The notes: generated by a model from the letters alone, not told the origin. 64,000 nt of DNA from Dactylosporangium sp040605635 (GCF_040605635.1 NZ_JBEXDG010000011.1:124001-188000); one strand, 5' to 3'. Positions 1 through 8,488 are shown, counted from the first letter of the stretch. Translations and numbers: made by a program.

Positions 1-1
1 A

Positions 2-94
2 CAAGAAGACCGTGGCGACGCCGCCGCGCCGGCCGTGCCGCTCCAGGTCAGTGACGGGCAGCGCGCGTCGCTGGTGTCGGCGCCGGGTCGGTGA
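2..94 (+). CDS. possible C-terminal end of a truncated upstream gene
   Basis: An open frame enters from the left edge and stops at a TGA at 92-94. About 30 codons are visible and their third positions are almost all G or C, as expected of coding DNA here; the other two forward frames look less coding. The visible end reads LQVSDGQRASLVSAPGR. I do not recognise the family, and the fragment is too short to exclude a chance open frame. Confidence 0.3.
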   Translation, partial: QEDRGDAAAPAVPLQVSDGQRASLVSAPGR

Positions 95-139
95 TAGATC
101 CGGGTAAACCTCGTGCGCCCCGTGTGCGTCCTTCTTCCC

Positions 140-631
140 GTGAAGATCTGGAAGATGGTCGTACATGCGGCGTTGATCCTGCTTTTCGCCGGCTGCAGTG
201 ACTCGGTCGATCAGCCCGGGGCGACGCCATGGGCCCCGTCCACGACGCAGGCGCCCGGCGACCGGTGGGCGGACAAGATCACGACGGGTGATGGTGGTGC
301 GGTGGCGGCGCCGGGCTTCAACACGCACATCGACGCCACCGCGCCGGCCTGGGCGGAGTCGGCGGACAGCACGCTGGCGGAGCTGCTCGGCTTGACCCGC
401 CAGTTCGACGGTCCCATCAGCGTCCTGCTGCGTCGCGAGAACGGCGCCGACAACCCGGTCCTGACCGCGACCCTCACCAAACTCGGCGACGACTCCGTCA
501 ATGCGATGCGCTACCGGATCGTCCTGCGCCGCGCCGACGACGGCCGGTTCCGGTTCGTCGAGGGCAAGCTCACCACCCGCTGCCAGACGGGCCGCGGCCA
601 TCAGACCTTCGAAACCACCCGCTGCTCCTGA
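140..631 (+). CDS. putative secreted lipoprotein, unknown function
   Basis: The protein of about 163 aa begins with a short basic n-region (KIWK), a hydrophobic stretch and the lipobox LFAGC near residue 19, so it should be lipid-anchored outside the membrane. The mature part has a Thr/Pro-rich linker, then a small mixed domain ending in two Cys (TRCQ and TRCS) that could form a disulfide. I chose the GTG at 140 because it gives the best signal peptide; GTG 113 or ATG 155 are also possible, and none has a clear ribosome site. It stands alone ahead of the ABC exporter operon. No family recognised. Confidence 0.6.
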   Translation: MKIWKMVVHAALILLFAGCSDSVDQPGATPWAPSTTQAPGDRWADKITTGDGGAVAAPGFNTHIDATAPAWAESADSTLAELLGLTRQFDGPISVLLRRENGADNPVLTATLTKLGDDSVNAMRYRIVLRRADDGRFRFVEGKLTTRCQTGRGHQTFETTRCS

Positions 632-670
632 CGTCCACCAGAATTGCCGGTGCAAGAGCGCGCCGCGTGA

Positions 671-706
671 CCTGACAGGGGTGTAGATAACCCCACCCCT
701 GTCAGG
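671..706. promoter_or_regulatory. 13-bp perfect inverted repeat upstream of ABC exporter operon
   Basis: CCTGACAGGGGTG (671-683) and CACCCCTGTCAGG (694-706) form a perfect inverted repeat around a 10-nt spacer, 40 bp before the GTG of the ABC ATPase gene. It could be an operator for that operon or a terminator hairpin for the lipoprotein gene. There is no T-tract after it and it lies close to a start codon, which favours an operator. The binding protein is unknown. Confidence 0.5.
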
Positions 707-745
707 TACTCAGGGGCAATCTGCTGACCTCGATCCGTTCGTACC

Positions 746-1510
746 GTGAAACGCATGCGGACAGCGTTGGAGATTCGAGGGTTGAGCAAGCGGTTCGGGG
801 AGAAGGTGGCCGTTGACGGCATCGACCTGAGTGTGCCGCGGGGGTCGTTCTACGGGCTGGTCGGGCAGAACGGGGCGGGCAAGACCACGACGCTGTCCAT
901 GGCGGTCGGGTTGCTGCGGCCCGACAGCGGGACCGCGAGCATCTTCGGCGAAGACGTCTGGAGTGCGCCTGAGCGGGCCAAGGCGCTCGTCGGGGTGCTG
1001 CCCGACGGGCTCGCGATGCCGGAACGGCTGACGGGGCGGGAGGTCCTCACGTACATCGGACTCCTGCGCGGCATGGGCAAGGATGTCGTGGCGCAGCGGG
1101 CCGGCGAGCTCCTTGCCGTGCTCGAGCTCGACGCCGCGGAGAAGGCGCTCGTCATCGAGTACTCCACCGGCATGCGCAAGAAGATCGGGCTGGCCACGGC
1201 GTTGTTGCACGCGCCGAGGTTGCTGGTGCTCGATGAGCCGTTCGAGGCCGTGGACCCCGTTTCCGCGGCGACGATCAAGACGATGCTGCGCGGGTTCGTC
1301 GCGGGCGGTGGGTCGATCGTCCTGTCCAGCCACGTGATGGCGCTGGTCGAGCAGCTGTGCGACCACGTCGCCGTGGTGAACGCGGGGACCGTCGTGGCGG
1401 CCGGGCCGCTGGACGAGGTGCGGGGCGGGCGGACGCTGGAGGACGCGTTCGTCGGGCTGGTCGGTCGCGAGTCGGTGCAGAGCAAGGAGCTGTCGTGGCT
1501 GTCGAGCTGA
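746..1510 (+). CDS. ABC transporter ATP-binding protein
   Basis: Cytoplasmic ATPase subunit of an ABC exporter, 254 aa, normal length for the family. Walker A is GQNGAGKTT (residues 40-48), the signature is YSTGMRKK (139-146), Walker B is LLVLDEPF (159-166) and the switch His is H196 in SSHVM. It belongs to the DrrA/NatA-like group that pairs with a separate permease. The permease gene follows with a 16-bp overlap, so the two are translationally coupled and should form one exporter. The substrate cannot be read from sequence. A strong inverted repeat at 671-706 may control the pair. Confidence 0.9.
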   Translation: MKRMRTALEIRGLSKRFGEKVAVDGIDLSVPRGSFYGLVGQNGAGKTTTLSMAVGLLRPDSGTASIFGEDVWSAPERAKALVGVLPDGLAMPERLTGREVLTYIGLLRGMGKDVVAQRAGELLAVLELDAAEKALVIEYSTGMRKKIGLATALLHAPRLLVLDEPFEAVDPVSAATIKTMLRGFVAGGGSIVLSSHVMALVEQLCDHVAVVNAGTVVAAGPLDEVRGGRTLEDAFVGLVGRESVQSKELSWLSS

Positions 1511-3207
1511 CCATGGCGCAGATGAAGTTCGCGATCCTGCGGCACTCCTATCGCGGTCAGCGCGCGCAGACCGCCGGCACCGGCGCGGTGCTCGGAGTGG
1601 TGCTCGCGGCCGGGACCGTGTACCTGGCGTTCGTGCGCCCTGAGCTGCTCGCCGCCGGGTACGCGGTCTGGCTGCTCGGCTGGATGCTCGGCCCGGTCTT
1701 CATGGGCGGCGGCGACGAGACGGTGCGGCCGGAGTACTTCGCGCTGCTCGGCCTGCCCCGGCGGCGCCTGGCCACGGGCCTGCTGACCGCGGCGTTCGTC
1801 GGCGTCGCGCCCCTGGTGAGCCTCACCGCGCTGCTCGGCATCGTGATCATCGGCCGTGGGAACCTCCTCCTGGCAGTACCGGCGATGCTGTTGCAGTTGG
1901 CGGTTTTCGTTCTTCTGTCCAAGGTGTGCGTGGCCCTGGTCGGGCTGGCGCTGCGGACCCGGGCCGGGGCGGTCGCGTCAGGCCTCATCAACGGCGCGAT
2001 CCTCGCGGCGCTCGGCCAGGTCTGGGTGTTCTTCGTGGCGTTCGGCCAGACGGGCATCCCCACGTTCGTCCTCTATCTCCCGTCGTCGTGGGGCGTGCAG
2101 GCCGCCCAAGGACGCGCATGGGCACTCGCGGCATTGGCGGCGTCGGTACTGGTGCTGCTCGCCCTCTGGGCGGCGCTGCTCGGCCGGCGGGGCCGATCGG
2201 TGTCCGGCGGAGGTCGTCGCCCGATGGCCGCGAGCACCCCGGCCGGTGCCATCGTCGCGAAAGAGCTGCGCACCTGGTCGCGCGACCTGGTCCGCAACCA
2301 CCAGATGGCGTTCGCGCTGTCCTACGGCGTCTGCTTCGCCGCCAGCCCGCTCCTCGTCGGCTGGGACGGCATGCTCCCGTACGCCGGCCCGATCTTCGTC
2401 GTCATGGCCGCCGCGATGTCCTCCAACCTGTACGGCTCGGACGGCACCGCCCTCTGGCTCACCCTGATGACCCCGGGCACCCCGGACGTGCGCGGCCGCC
2501 AGCTCGCGTGGCTGTCCGTGCAGGCCCCTCTCGCTGTGCTGGTGACGGTGAGTTTCACAGTGATTGTGGGCGGGCCGTGGCCGCTGATGCTGGCGCTGCT
2601 GGCCGCGCTCCTCGGCGGCGCGGCGGGCCTGGTCCCGCTCCTCGCGGTCTACGCCCTGGTCCCCGGCACCGACCCGCACCGCCGCGCCGGCAACCCCTTG
2701 CGCACCAGCGAGGACGACGGCGGTCTCACCGGTCTGGCGTACCTGATGCTGGCTCTGGTCGTGCTCACCGGCCTGCCCGCCGCCCTGGTCGCGATCTGGT
2801 TCGGCTGGGCGGGGGTTGCCGTCGGTGTACTGACGGGCGCGTTGTGCTGGTGGGGCTTCGGCCTCCTCGCCGAGCGCCGCCTGCTGTCGCACGGCCCTGA
2901 GCTGCTGGAGACGATGCGCACCGGCCGCAAACCGGTCTCCTCGAAGTCGTTCCAGCTCGACCACCTGACGAAGACCCAGCAGGCGATCGCGGGCTGGTGC
3001 TTCGGCCTCGGCGCCATCCCCCTCGTCCCCCAGGGCATCCTCGCCGCCGTCTTCGTCGCCAACGACACCCTGCGCCACAGCTGGTTCCTGGCCACCTACA
3101 TGCCATCAGGCCTGCGGTACCCGGTGGCGGCCGCCTTCATCGCCGCGGGCCTCGCGATGTACGGCACCGGAGTGTGGCTCGCCCGCTCAAAGCCTGCTAC
3201 TGCCTGA
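1495..3207 (+). CDS. ABC transporter permease, multi-spanning
   Basis: About 570 aa with many hydrophobic segments, in two halves separated by a hydrophilic stretch near residues 240-280, consistent with an ABC-2-like exporter permease fused as a tandem. The GTG at 1495 was chosen because AAGGAG lies 5 nt upstream inside the ATPase gene; ATG 1513 is the alternative. It overlaps the ATPase gene and should form the membrane part of that exporter. There is no extracellular domain and no recognisable substrate signature. Confidence 0.8.
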   Translation: MAVELTMAQMKFAILRHSYRGQRAQTAGTGAVLGVVLAAGTVYLAFVRPELLAAGYAVWLLGWMLGPVFMGGGDETVRPEYFALLGLPRRRLATGLLTAAFVGVAPLVSLTALLGIVIIGRGNLLLAVPAMLLQLAVFVLLSKVCVALVGLALRTRAGAVASGLINGAILAALGQVWVFFVAFGQTGIPTFVLYLPSSWGVQAAQGRAWALAALAASVLVLLALWAALLGRRGRSVSGGGRRPMAASTPAGAIVAKELRTWSRDLVRNHQMAFALSYGVCFAASPLLVGWDGMLPYAGPIFVVMAAAMSSNLYGSDGTALWLTLMTPGTPDVRGRQLAWLSVQAPLAVLVTVSFTVIVGGPWPLMLALLAALLGGAAGLVPLLAVYALVPGTDPHRRAGNPLRTSEDDGGLTGLAYLMLALVVLTGLPAALVAIWFGWAGVAVGVLTGALCWWGFGLLAERRLLSHGPELLETMRTGRKPVSSKSFQLDHLTKTQQAIAGWCFGLGAIPLVPQGILAAVFVANDTLRHSWFLATYMPSGLRYPVAAAFIAAGLAMYGTGVWLARSKPATA

Positions 3208-3279
3208 GCCGGCTCGATGTGGTCAGGGTGTCCAGCGATCGCCGACCTCCCCGGCGTGACCACCCGACGCTGGCGGTAG

Positions 3280-3990
3280 CTACAGCTCGGCGGCGCGTTG
3301 CAGGGCATCCAGGTCGATCACCGTCACCGTGCGGTAGCCGGTGACGATCGAGCCGGCGCGGCGGAAGTCGCGCAGTGACTTCTGGACGGTGACCTCGGCC
3401 GCGCCGCACAGGCCGGCCAGCTCGGACTGGGTCAGCTCGAAGCCGATCTCCAGGCCGGTCGGGGTGCGGCGGCCATAGGCGAGTGCCATTTTCACCAGGA
3501 CCCGGGCGACGCGGACCTTGGCGGAGTACGCGGTGAAGTCGACCCGGAACTGATTCGCCCACCGCAGCCGGTCGGCGACCATGCCGGCCAGGGCGAGCGC
3601 CGCGCTGGGCTGCTGCTCCAGGAACGCCCGCAGCTGAGGGCGGCGGATCACGCTGAACGCCAGCGGGGTGCACGCCGTCACCGTGGCGGAACGGGGCAGG
3701 TCGTTGAGGGCGGACATCTCGCCGATGAGGTCTCCGCCGACGCGGATCGCCAGCAGTGACTCGACACCCTCGGCCGTCAGGGCGGTGACCTTGGCGACGC
3801 CCGCCTGCAGCAGCAGGACGTGACGCTCCTCGGCGCCCTGGCTGATCAGCACGTCGCCCGGCTGGGCGCGCCGGCGCGGGGCCATGGCCCGGAGGCTGTC
3901 GCGGGCCTGGGTGGTCAGCCGGTGCAGGTAGGTGCCGGGCGGCCACATGGCGGCTCCGACATCGACGGCAGTCATTCCAGACGATACCAT
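3280..3990 (-). CDS. Crp/Fnr-family transcription regulator with cNMP-binding domain
   Basis: About 236 aa. An N-terminal cyclic-nucleotide-binding beta-barrel carries a canonical phosphate-binding cassette: G90-E91, then R100-S101-A102 in GEMSALNDLPRSATV. A long dimerisation helix follows, and a Crp-type winged helix at about residues 187-212 (LTQSELAGLCGAAEVTVQKS). The cassette suggests it can bind cAMP or a related nucleotide. It is 14 bp downstream of the Pycsar-effector-like gene on the same strand, so the two are probably co-transcribed, and both face the cyclase-like operon. The start could also be ATG 3975; neither has a strong ribosome site. Confidence 0.85.
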   Translation of the reverse strand: MVSSGMTAVDVGAAMWPPGTYLHRLTTQARDSLRAMAPRRRAQPGDVLISQGAEERHVLLLQAGVAKVTALTAEGVESLLAIRVGGDLIGEMSALNDLPRSATVTACTPLAFSVIRRPQLRAFLEQQPSAALALAGMVADRLRWANQFRVDFTAYSAKVRVARVLVKMALAYGRRTPTGLEIGFELTQSELAGLCGAAEVTVQKSLRDFRRAGSIVTGYRTVTVIDLDALQRAAEL

Positions 3991-4004
3991 TCGCGACCGT
4001 CCGG

Positions 4005-4535
4005 CTACTGTCCGCCTATGGTCGCGGCCAGACACCACCAGCCGACCGATCCGATCGCCGTGCCGGCGACCCAGGGCAGGCTGACCCGGATCGCCTGGTA
4101 CTTCTGCACCGCGATCGCGGCGAGCACCTCGGCGGCCGCCCACGCGTCGTCGCGTTGCCGCTCGACCGGGGCGGGCGTGGACGGCCGCGGGTGCGCCCCG
4201 AGATCCGGCAGGGCGAAGCGGTTGCCGGTCGCCCCGTCAGGGCCGGTCAGTCGGGGCAGGATGCACCGGCCCAGATGCCAGCCCGCGACGGAGGTGCCGA
4301 CCACGATCGCCGCCGCCAGGATGATCATGCAGACGGTGGCGGCGGTCCCGGCGTGTACCGCCGCTGCGGCGAGCCCGGGCTGGTTCGCCGACAGGGCCGC
4401 CACGCCGACCAGCCCGGTCAGCAGCACCGCGGCCTTCGTGTCGGCGTGCTGGATGGCGGCCTGCGCGGCGACGCCCATCGACACGGCGATGCGCAGATCT
4501 TCCAGTGGCTCCAGCGGTCCGGTCGTTTCGCTCAT
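4005..4535 (-). CDS. Pycsar-effector-like (PycTM-type) membrane protein
   Basis: About 176 aa. An early helix leads to the D-x-K-A element (HADTKAAVLLTG), then two hydrophobic segments separated by a short loop, a cytosolic region rich in charged residues, and a last hydrophobic segment near the C-terminus (PWVAGTAIGSVGWWC). This resembles the two-helix membrane effector family of Pycsar antiphage systems, where a cyclic nucleotide triggers membrane damage. The assignment rests on pattern recognition, not a search. A class III cyclase-like gene is divergently transcribed 150 bp away, the neighbour expected of such a system. ATG 4553 would add six residues. Confidence 0.6.
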   Translation of the reverse strand: MSETTGPLEPLEDLRIAVSMGVAAQAAIQHADTKAAVLLTGLVGVAALSANQPGLAAAAVHAGTAATVCMIILAAAIVVGTSVAGWHLGRCILPRLTGPDGATGNRFALPDLGAHPRPSTPAPVERQRDDAWAAAEVLAAIAVQKYQAIRVSLPWVAGTAIGSVGWWCLAATIGGQ

Positions 4536-4684
4536 GCATCCATCGAAGCTCATGCCGCCGCGGGAGATTGCCTCAGAAGACGGCCATGCCGTATTTCGAC
4601 GGAATCTCCAGCGGCGCTCATCGATATACAGGAACCGTCGCCGGTGACCGCCGTGCGGCGCCGGGCGGTGAAAAGGTGGCAGCG

Positions 4685-5458
4685 GTGTCCGAATCAGCTC
4701 ATCCCAGACGCTGTGTGCTCGTCGCGGTCGACATGGAGCGCTACAGCCCGCGGGACAACCTGCGGCAGTACCGGGCGCAGCAGCTGTTCCGCGAGGTCAT
4801 GAACGAGGCGGTCACGAGCGTCGGGCTCGACCGCGCGCGCTGGACCACGCAGCAGAGCGGCGACGGCGAGCTGGCGATCCTGCCGGAGGACACGTCGGAG
4901 CTCACCGTCGTGGCGGACTTCGTGCCGGCGCTCGACCGCATCCTGCGCGAACACAACCGCAGCCTGCTGCCCGAGGCGAAGGTCCGCCTGCGGGTCGCGA
5001 TCCACCAGGGCCTGGTCCACCTCACCGGCGCCAACGGCTTCCCCGGCGAGGCCGTGGTCGAGGTGAGCCGCCTGCTGGACGCCGACGCGCTGCGACGGGC
5101 GCTCGACGCGTTTCCGCATGCGGCGGTCGCGCTCATCGTGTCGCGGAGCATCTTCCAGGACGTTGTGCGGCAGCGGTACCGCGGACTGCGCCCCGAACGG
5201 TTCGCCGAGGTGCGGGTGACGGTCAAGCAGCTGACGATGGACGCCTGGATCTGCGTGCCGGACGAGGACGCGAGCGCGGTGGCCTGGAATCCACCGGAGC
5301 CCACCGCCCCGGTCGCTCCGCCGCCGGTGAAGGTCGAGCCGGCGCCCGCGTCGTACCAGATCAGCGGCGTCACCACGCATGGACCGGCGGTATTCGGGCC
5401 GGGCGGCACGGCGATCGGCACCGTGCACGGCTCGTGGGACGGCAGGGCTGAGAGGTGA
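4685..5458 (+). CDS. class III nucleotidyl-cyclase-like protein with Gly-rich C-terminal motif
   Basis: About 257 aa. The first 190 residues fit the class III cyclase fold: metal Asp D16 in AVDMERYS, second metal Asp D60 in SGDGELAIL, the RVAIHQG strand at 103-109, and the GEAVVEVSR helix at 121-129. The Asn that normally sits three residues before the conserved Arg is Val here, so activity may be altered or lost. A Pro-rich linker leads to the C-terminal motif GPAVFGPGGTAIGTV (233-247), closely matched in the next protein. The GTG start has AAAAGG 8 nt upstream. Its stop overlaps the next start (GTGA), so the two genes are coupled. Likely cytosolic. Confidence 0.65.
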   Translation: MSESAHPRRCVLVAVDMERYSPRDNLRQYRAQQLFREVMNEAVTSVGLDRARWTTQQSGDGELAILPEDTSELTVVADFVPALDRILREHNRSLLPEAKVRLRVAIHQGLVHLTGANGFPGEAVVEVSRLLDADALRRALDAFPHAAVALIVSRSIFQDVVRQRYRGLRPERFAEVRVTVKQLTMDAWICVPDEDASAVAWNPPEPTAPVAPPPVKVEPAPASYQISGVTTHGPAVFGPGGTAIGTVHGSWDGRAER

Positions 5459-7593
5459 CCACGGTCGAGCAGCCGTCGTCCACGGAGCAGCCGCAGCCGG
5501 AGCCGCCGGAGCCGCAGCCACCCGTCGCGGAGCCGGCAGAGGACCCCGAAGACACCGGGGAGACCGACGCCGCCGAGGACACGGAGGACGAGGTCCGCTC
5601 GCTGCCCGCGAACATGATCAGGTCCTACGGCATCCTGGACTCGGACTTCTTCGGGCCGGCGGCGATCGGTGCGGGCGCGACGTCGATCGGCGCCGTCCTG
5701 AACGTCGGCGCCGGTCAGGCCCGTCGCAGGTTCATCAACCAGCCACTGGACGGCGCCGTGGTGCTGGAGCGGATCCACACCTACGCCGCGACGAGCACCC
5801 CGGACCGCCTGGTCGAGCGGCTCGCCAGCCGACCGGTCGCGTATCTCAGCGGACCCGCCGGCAGCGGACGGTTCACCGCCGCCCTGGTCGGCCTCGCCCG
5901 CACCCATGCGCCCGACCGGATCACCCAGCTCCAGCTCGTCGGCGACGAGCCGATCCACGCCTTCCTCGCCGACCGGGATCTGCTCAGGCCGGAGTACGGA
6001 CACGTCGTCGAGCTCTCCCGCACCCCCGAGCCGGAGCCGTCCGAGCTGGCCCAGCTGTCCAACCTCGCGCGCGCCGCGCGGGCGGCGGTCGTGTTCGTCG
6101 GGCCCGCCTCCAGTGGGCAGCTCGTCGAATATCACGTCGAGCACGCGCGTCCCGACCCGCAGGAGGTCTTCCTCGCCTGGCTGGAGCGGTGGCTGCGCGA
6201 CCAGGGCCGCTGCATCGACGCCTGCCCGGCCTGCGAGCAAGGATGCGTCCGGTCGTACGTCGAGCACTGTCGCGCCGAGCACGTGCGGCACCTGTCCGCG
6301 AACACCATGACCGACGCCGTGCGGTTCGCGCAGCAGTTCGCCGATCTCGTGCCGGACGACAACGTGGCCGCCGACCTCTTGGCCGACCGGGCGACCCTGC
6401 GCGGCAAAGCGATGGGTCTGCTCGACGCGGCCCCGGCACGCGACGGGTTTCATCACCGACGCCTCGCGCAGCACCGGCGGGCCGCCCGGCTGGCCTTCGC
6501 CGTGTTCAACGGATATCCGCTGACCAGGGTCTTCGAGGCGACCGGTGCGCTGATCCGGCGGCTGGACGAGGCCGCCGGTCGTGACCCCGCCGGCCCCACC
6601 GTCCTGGAGCACAGCCTGGACGAGCTGCTCGGCGACATCCGCGCATCGGCCCAGGGTGCCGGCACCGTGGGCGCTGCGAGGATCGCCGAACTGCGCCAGC
6701 CCGAGCTGGTCCGTGGCCTGCTCGACGTCGCCTGGCACGAGTACGACACGGCCCGGCAGCCGCTGCTGGACTGGCTCGACGACCTCGTCGTGACGGGCGA
6801 TGCCCGGCCCGTCGCCGCCGCCGCGGGCCTGCTGTGCGAGTACGACTTCGACCAGATCCGGCGGAACCTGCTGGAGACCTGGGCGGCGAGCAAGAGCCGT
6901 TCCCGGCGTGAGGCCGCCGCCCTCGCCTGCGAGCTCGCGGTGCACAACTCGCAGCTGGCCCCGCGGGTCCTGGGCTGCGTCGCAGGGTGGGTCGGGCAGC
7001 CGGGCAACCGTCGCGACACCGCGGTCCGGACCTACGCCACGAACACGTTCCGCCGGCGGTATCCGCTCGACGCGCTGCTGGTGCTGGAACGCGCGGCCTT
7101 CGACGACATGCAGCGCACCAGTAACGCCATCCCGGTCGGCGTCCGGGGCATCTACACGACCAACGGTGCGGCGGTGATGCGGCGGCTGGTGCGCTGGCCC
7201 GAGTCCCCGTTCGCAAACGTGCGGAGCATGGCCGGCCGCTGCCTGGTGCAGCTGGCGGAGGTCGACAGCAACGCCTGGCCGGCGCTGCTGCGCCAGACCG
7301 ACAAGGGCGAGCTGTCCGCCGCCGACCACGCCGGCCTGTGGCCCGGCGCGTTGCTGAACCCGGCGACGGCCCGGCAGGCGTGGTCGGTCTTCGAGCGGTG
7401 GATCGGGCTCGCCGCCACGGACCAGGATCTCGCCGCCGTGCTCTGTGACCTGCTCAGCCACGTCCTGCGCGGCGGCCCGATCAACGTTCGTGCCCGCTTC
7501 TACCTGCGGCACTTCTGGCGGCGCAGCATGCCAGGCAACCCGCTCCTCGACACCATCGACGACATGCTGGAGGGACGACACCATGAGCACTGA
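5455..7593 (+). CDS. degenerate P-loop protein with helical repeat C-terminus, unknown function
   Basis: 712 aa. Residues 1-50 are Pro/Glu-rich and probably disordered. Residues 67-81 (GPAAIGAGATSIGAV) match the motif ending the upstream cyclase-like protein. A Walker-A-like loop GPAGSGRFT (133-141) has Arg where Lys is expected; a hydrophobic strand (AAVVFVGP, near 211-218) resembles a Walker B strand without its acidic pair. A Cys cluster (C254, C258, C261, C265, C273) may bind zinc. The remaining 440 residues are alpha-helical and HEAT-like. It may be a STAND-type or pseudo-ATPase sensor, but I cannot name the family. Overlaps at both ends couple it to its neighbours. Confidence 0.65.
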   Translation: MTTVEQPSSTEQPQPEPPEPQPPVAEPAEDPEDTGETDAAEDTEDEVRSLPANMIRSYGILDSDFFGPAAIGAGATSIGAVLNVGAGQARRRFINQPLDGAVVLERIHTYAATSTPDRLVERLASRPVAYLSGPAGSGRFTAALVGLARTHAPDRITQLQLVGDEPIHAFLADRDLLRPEYGHVVELSRTPEPEPSELAQLSNLARAARAAVVFVGPASSGQLVEYHVEHARPDPQEVFLAWLERWLRDQGRCIDACPACEQGCVRSYVEHCRAEHVRHLSANTMTDAVRFAQQFADLVPDDNVAADLLADRATLRGKAMGLLDAAPARDGFHHRRLAQHRRAARLAFAVFNGYPLTRVFEATGALIRRLDEAAGRDPAGPTVLEHSLDELLGDIRASAQGAGTVGAARIAELRQPELVRGLLDVAWHEYDTARQPLLDWLDDLVVTGDARPVAAAAGLLCEYDFDQIRRNLLETWAASKSRSRREAAALACELAVHNSQLAPRVLGCVAGWVGQPGNRRDTAVRTYATNTFRRRYPLDALLVLERAAFDDMQRTSNAIPVGVRGIYTTNGAAVMRRLVRWPESPFANVRSMAGRCLVQLAEVDSNAWPALLRQTDKGELSAADHAGLWPGALLNPATARQAWSVFERWIGLAATDQDLAAVLCDLLSHVLRGGPINVRARFYLRHFWRRSMPGNPLLDTIDDMLEGRHHEH

Positions 7594-8362
7594 CGCGCTG
7601 TCGAAAGAGACTTGGCTACGCCGGCTCGCGGAATGGTGGCAGCCCACCGCCGTCGACGCCCACGGCTTCGAACCCGAGCTGACCGACTGCCGGCCGGTCG
7701 CGCCGATCGCCCTGACCGCGAAGGGTGACGCCTTCGACTTCTCCGTGCGGCCGACGCTCACCTGGTACGCCAGGCAGCTGACCCGCACGCGGTTCGAGCA
7801 GCTCATCGCCGCGTACACGCCGGACGTGATCGACGCGCTGCGCCTGCGCACCGAACGGATCGCGCGGTCGTTCGAGCCGCACCGCTCACAACACCTCGAG
7901 CAGCAGCTCAACGAGCGACTGGCGGCCAAGGACTGGATCATGGGGGAGTCCGGCGAGCGGATCACCTGCCGCCCCACGGTCTTCGTGCTGCCGGATCCAC
8001 GGGTGCGCGAGAGCATGCAGCCGTACTGGCAGCGCCGCATCCAAATGCAGACCGACCACGAGCTGGCGATGCGGCAGGCCGAGCTGACCCGGGAACGTAC
8101 CGAGGCGTGGTCGAAGGTCATGAAGTCGCTGGAGCGCGACCCGCGCAGCAGACACGCCGCGTCGCTCGCCGAGCACGAGGCCTTCGCGGAGGTCTACACC
8201 GCCATGACGCAGGGTCGCAAGGACGAGCTGCTCAAGCTCATCGAGCTGCTGGAGAAGGCCGGCCACAGCTACAACGGGATCGGACTGTACGAATACGCCG
8301 AAGGGCTCGACGCGGCGCTCGCCGAGTACCGCAAGCGCGCCGAGGTCGACGCGGTCGAGTAG
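7583..8362 (+). CDS. hypothetical coiled-coil protein, third gene of the cyclase-like operon
   Basis: About 259 aa. GGAGGG lies 8 nt before the ATG, and the start overlaps the upstream gene by 11 bp. The N-terminal part has beta strands (AFDFSVRPTLTWYA) resembling the strand-rich start of SPFH/band-7 domains. Long charged helices follow, one with paired Glu/Arg repeats near residues 155-190, and a helical C-terminus. There is no signal peptide or membrane segment. The operon position ties it to the cyclase-like and P-loop proteins. The SPFH resemblance is tentative and no enzymatic motif is visible. Confidence 0.6.
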   Translation: MSTDALSKETWLRRLAEWWQPTAVDAHGFEPELTDCRPVAPIALTAKGDAFDFSVRPTLTWYARQLTRTRFEQLIAAYTPDVIDALRLRTERIARSFEPHRSQHLEQQLNERLAAKDWIMGESGERITCRPTVFVLPDPRVRESMQPYWQRRIQMQTDHELAMRQAELTRERTEAWSKVMKSLERDPRSRHAASLAEHEAFAEVYTAMTQGRKDELLKLIELLEKAGHSYNGIGLYEYAEGLDAALAEYRKRAEVDAVE

Positions 8363-8488
8363 CGGCCGGTTCACCGGGCGGGTGTCGCGGTCATGACATC
8401 GGCGCTGGTGAACGGGGGTCCCGTGACGGACGTGCCTTGGGGTGTCCGGCGGTGACGTGCCGCGGGGGAGCCCACATGGGAGGTAGTC

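Noticed and set aside
4005..4060. GTAIGSV near the C-terminus of the Pycsar-effector-like protein resembles GTAIGTV of the cyclase-like motif
   Set aside because: It lies inside a hydrophobic membrane segment and only seven residues match, so I treat it as chance and did not include it in the shared-motif finding.
4741..8121. 1126-codon open frame on the minus strand opposite the cyclase-like operon
   Set aside because: It is antisense to three coupled genes with good starts and ribosome sites, and its sequence is Arg/Gly/Val-rich low-complexity, typical of a high-GC shadow.
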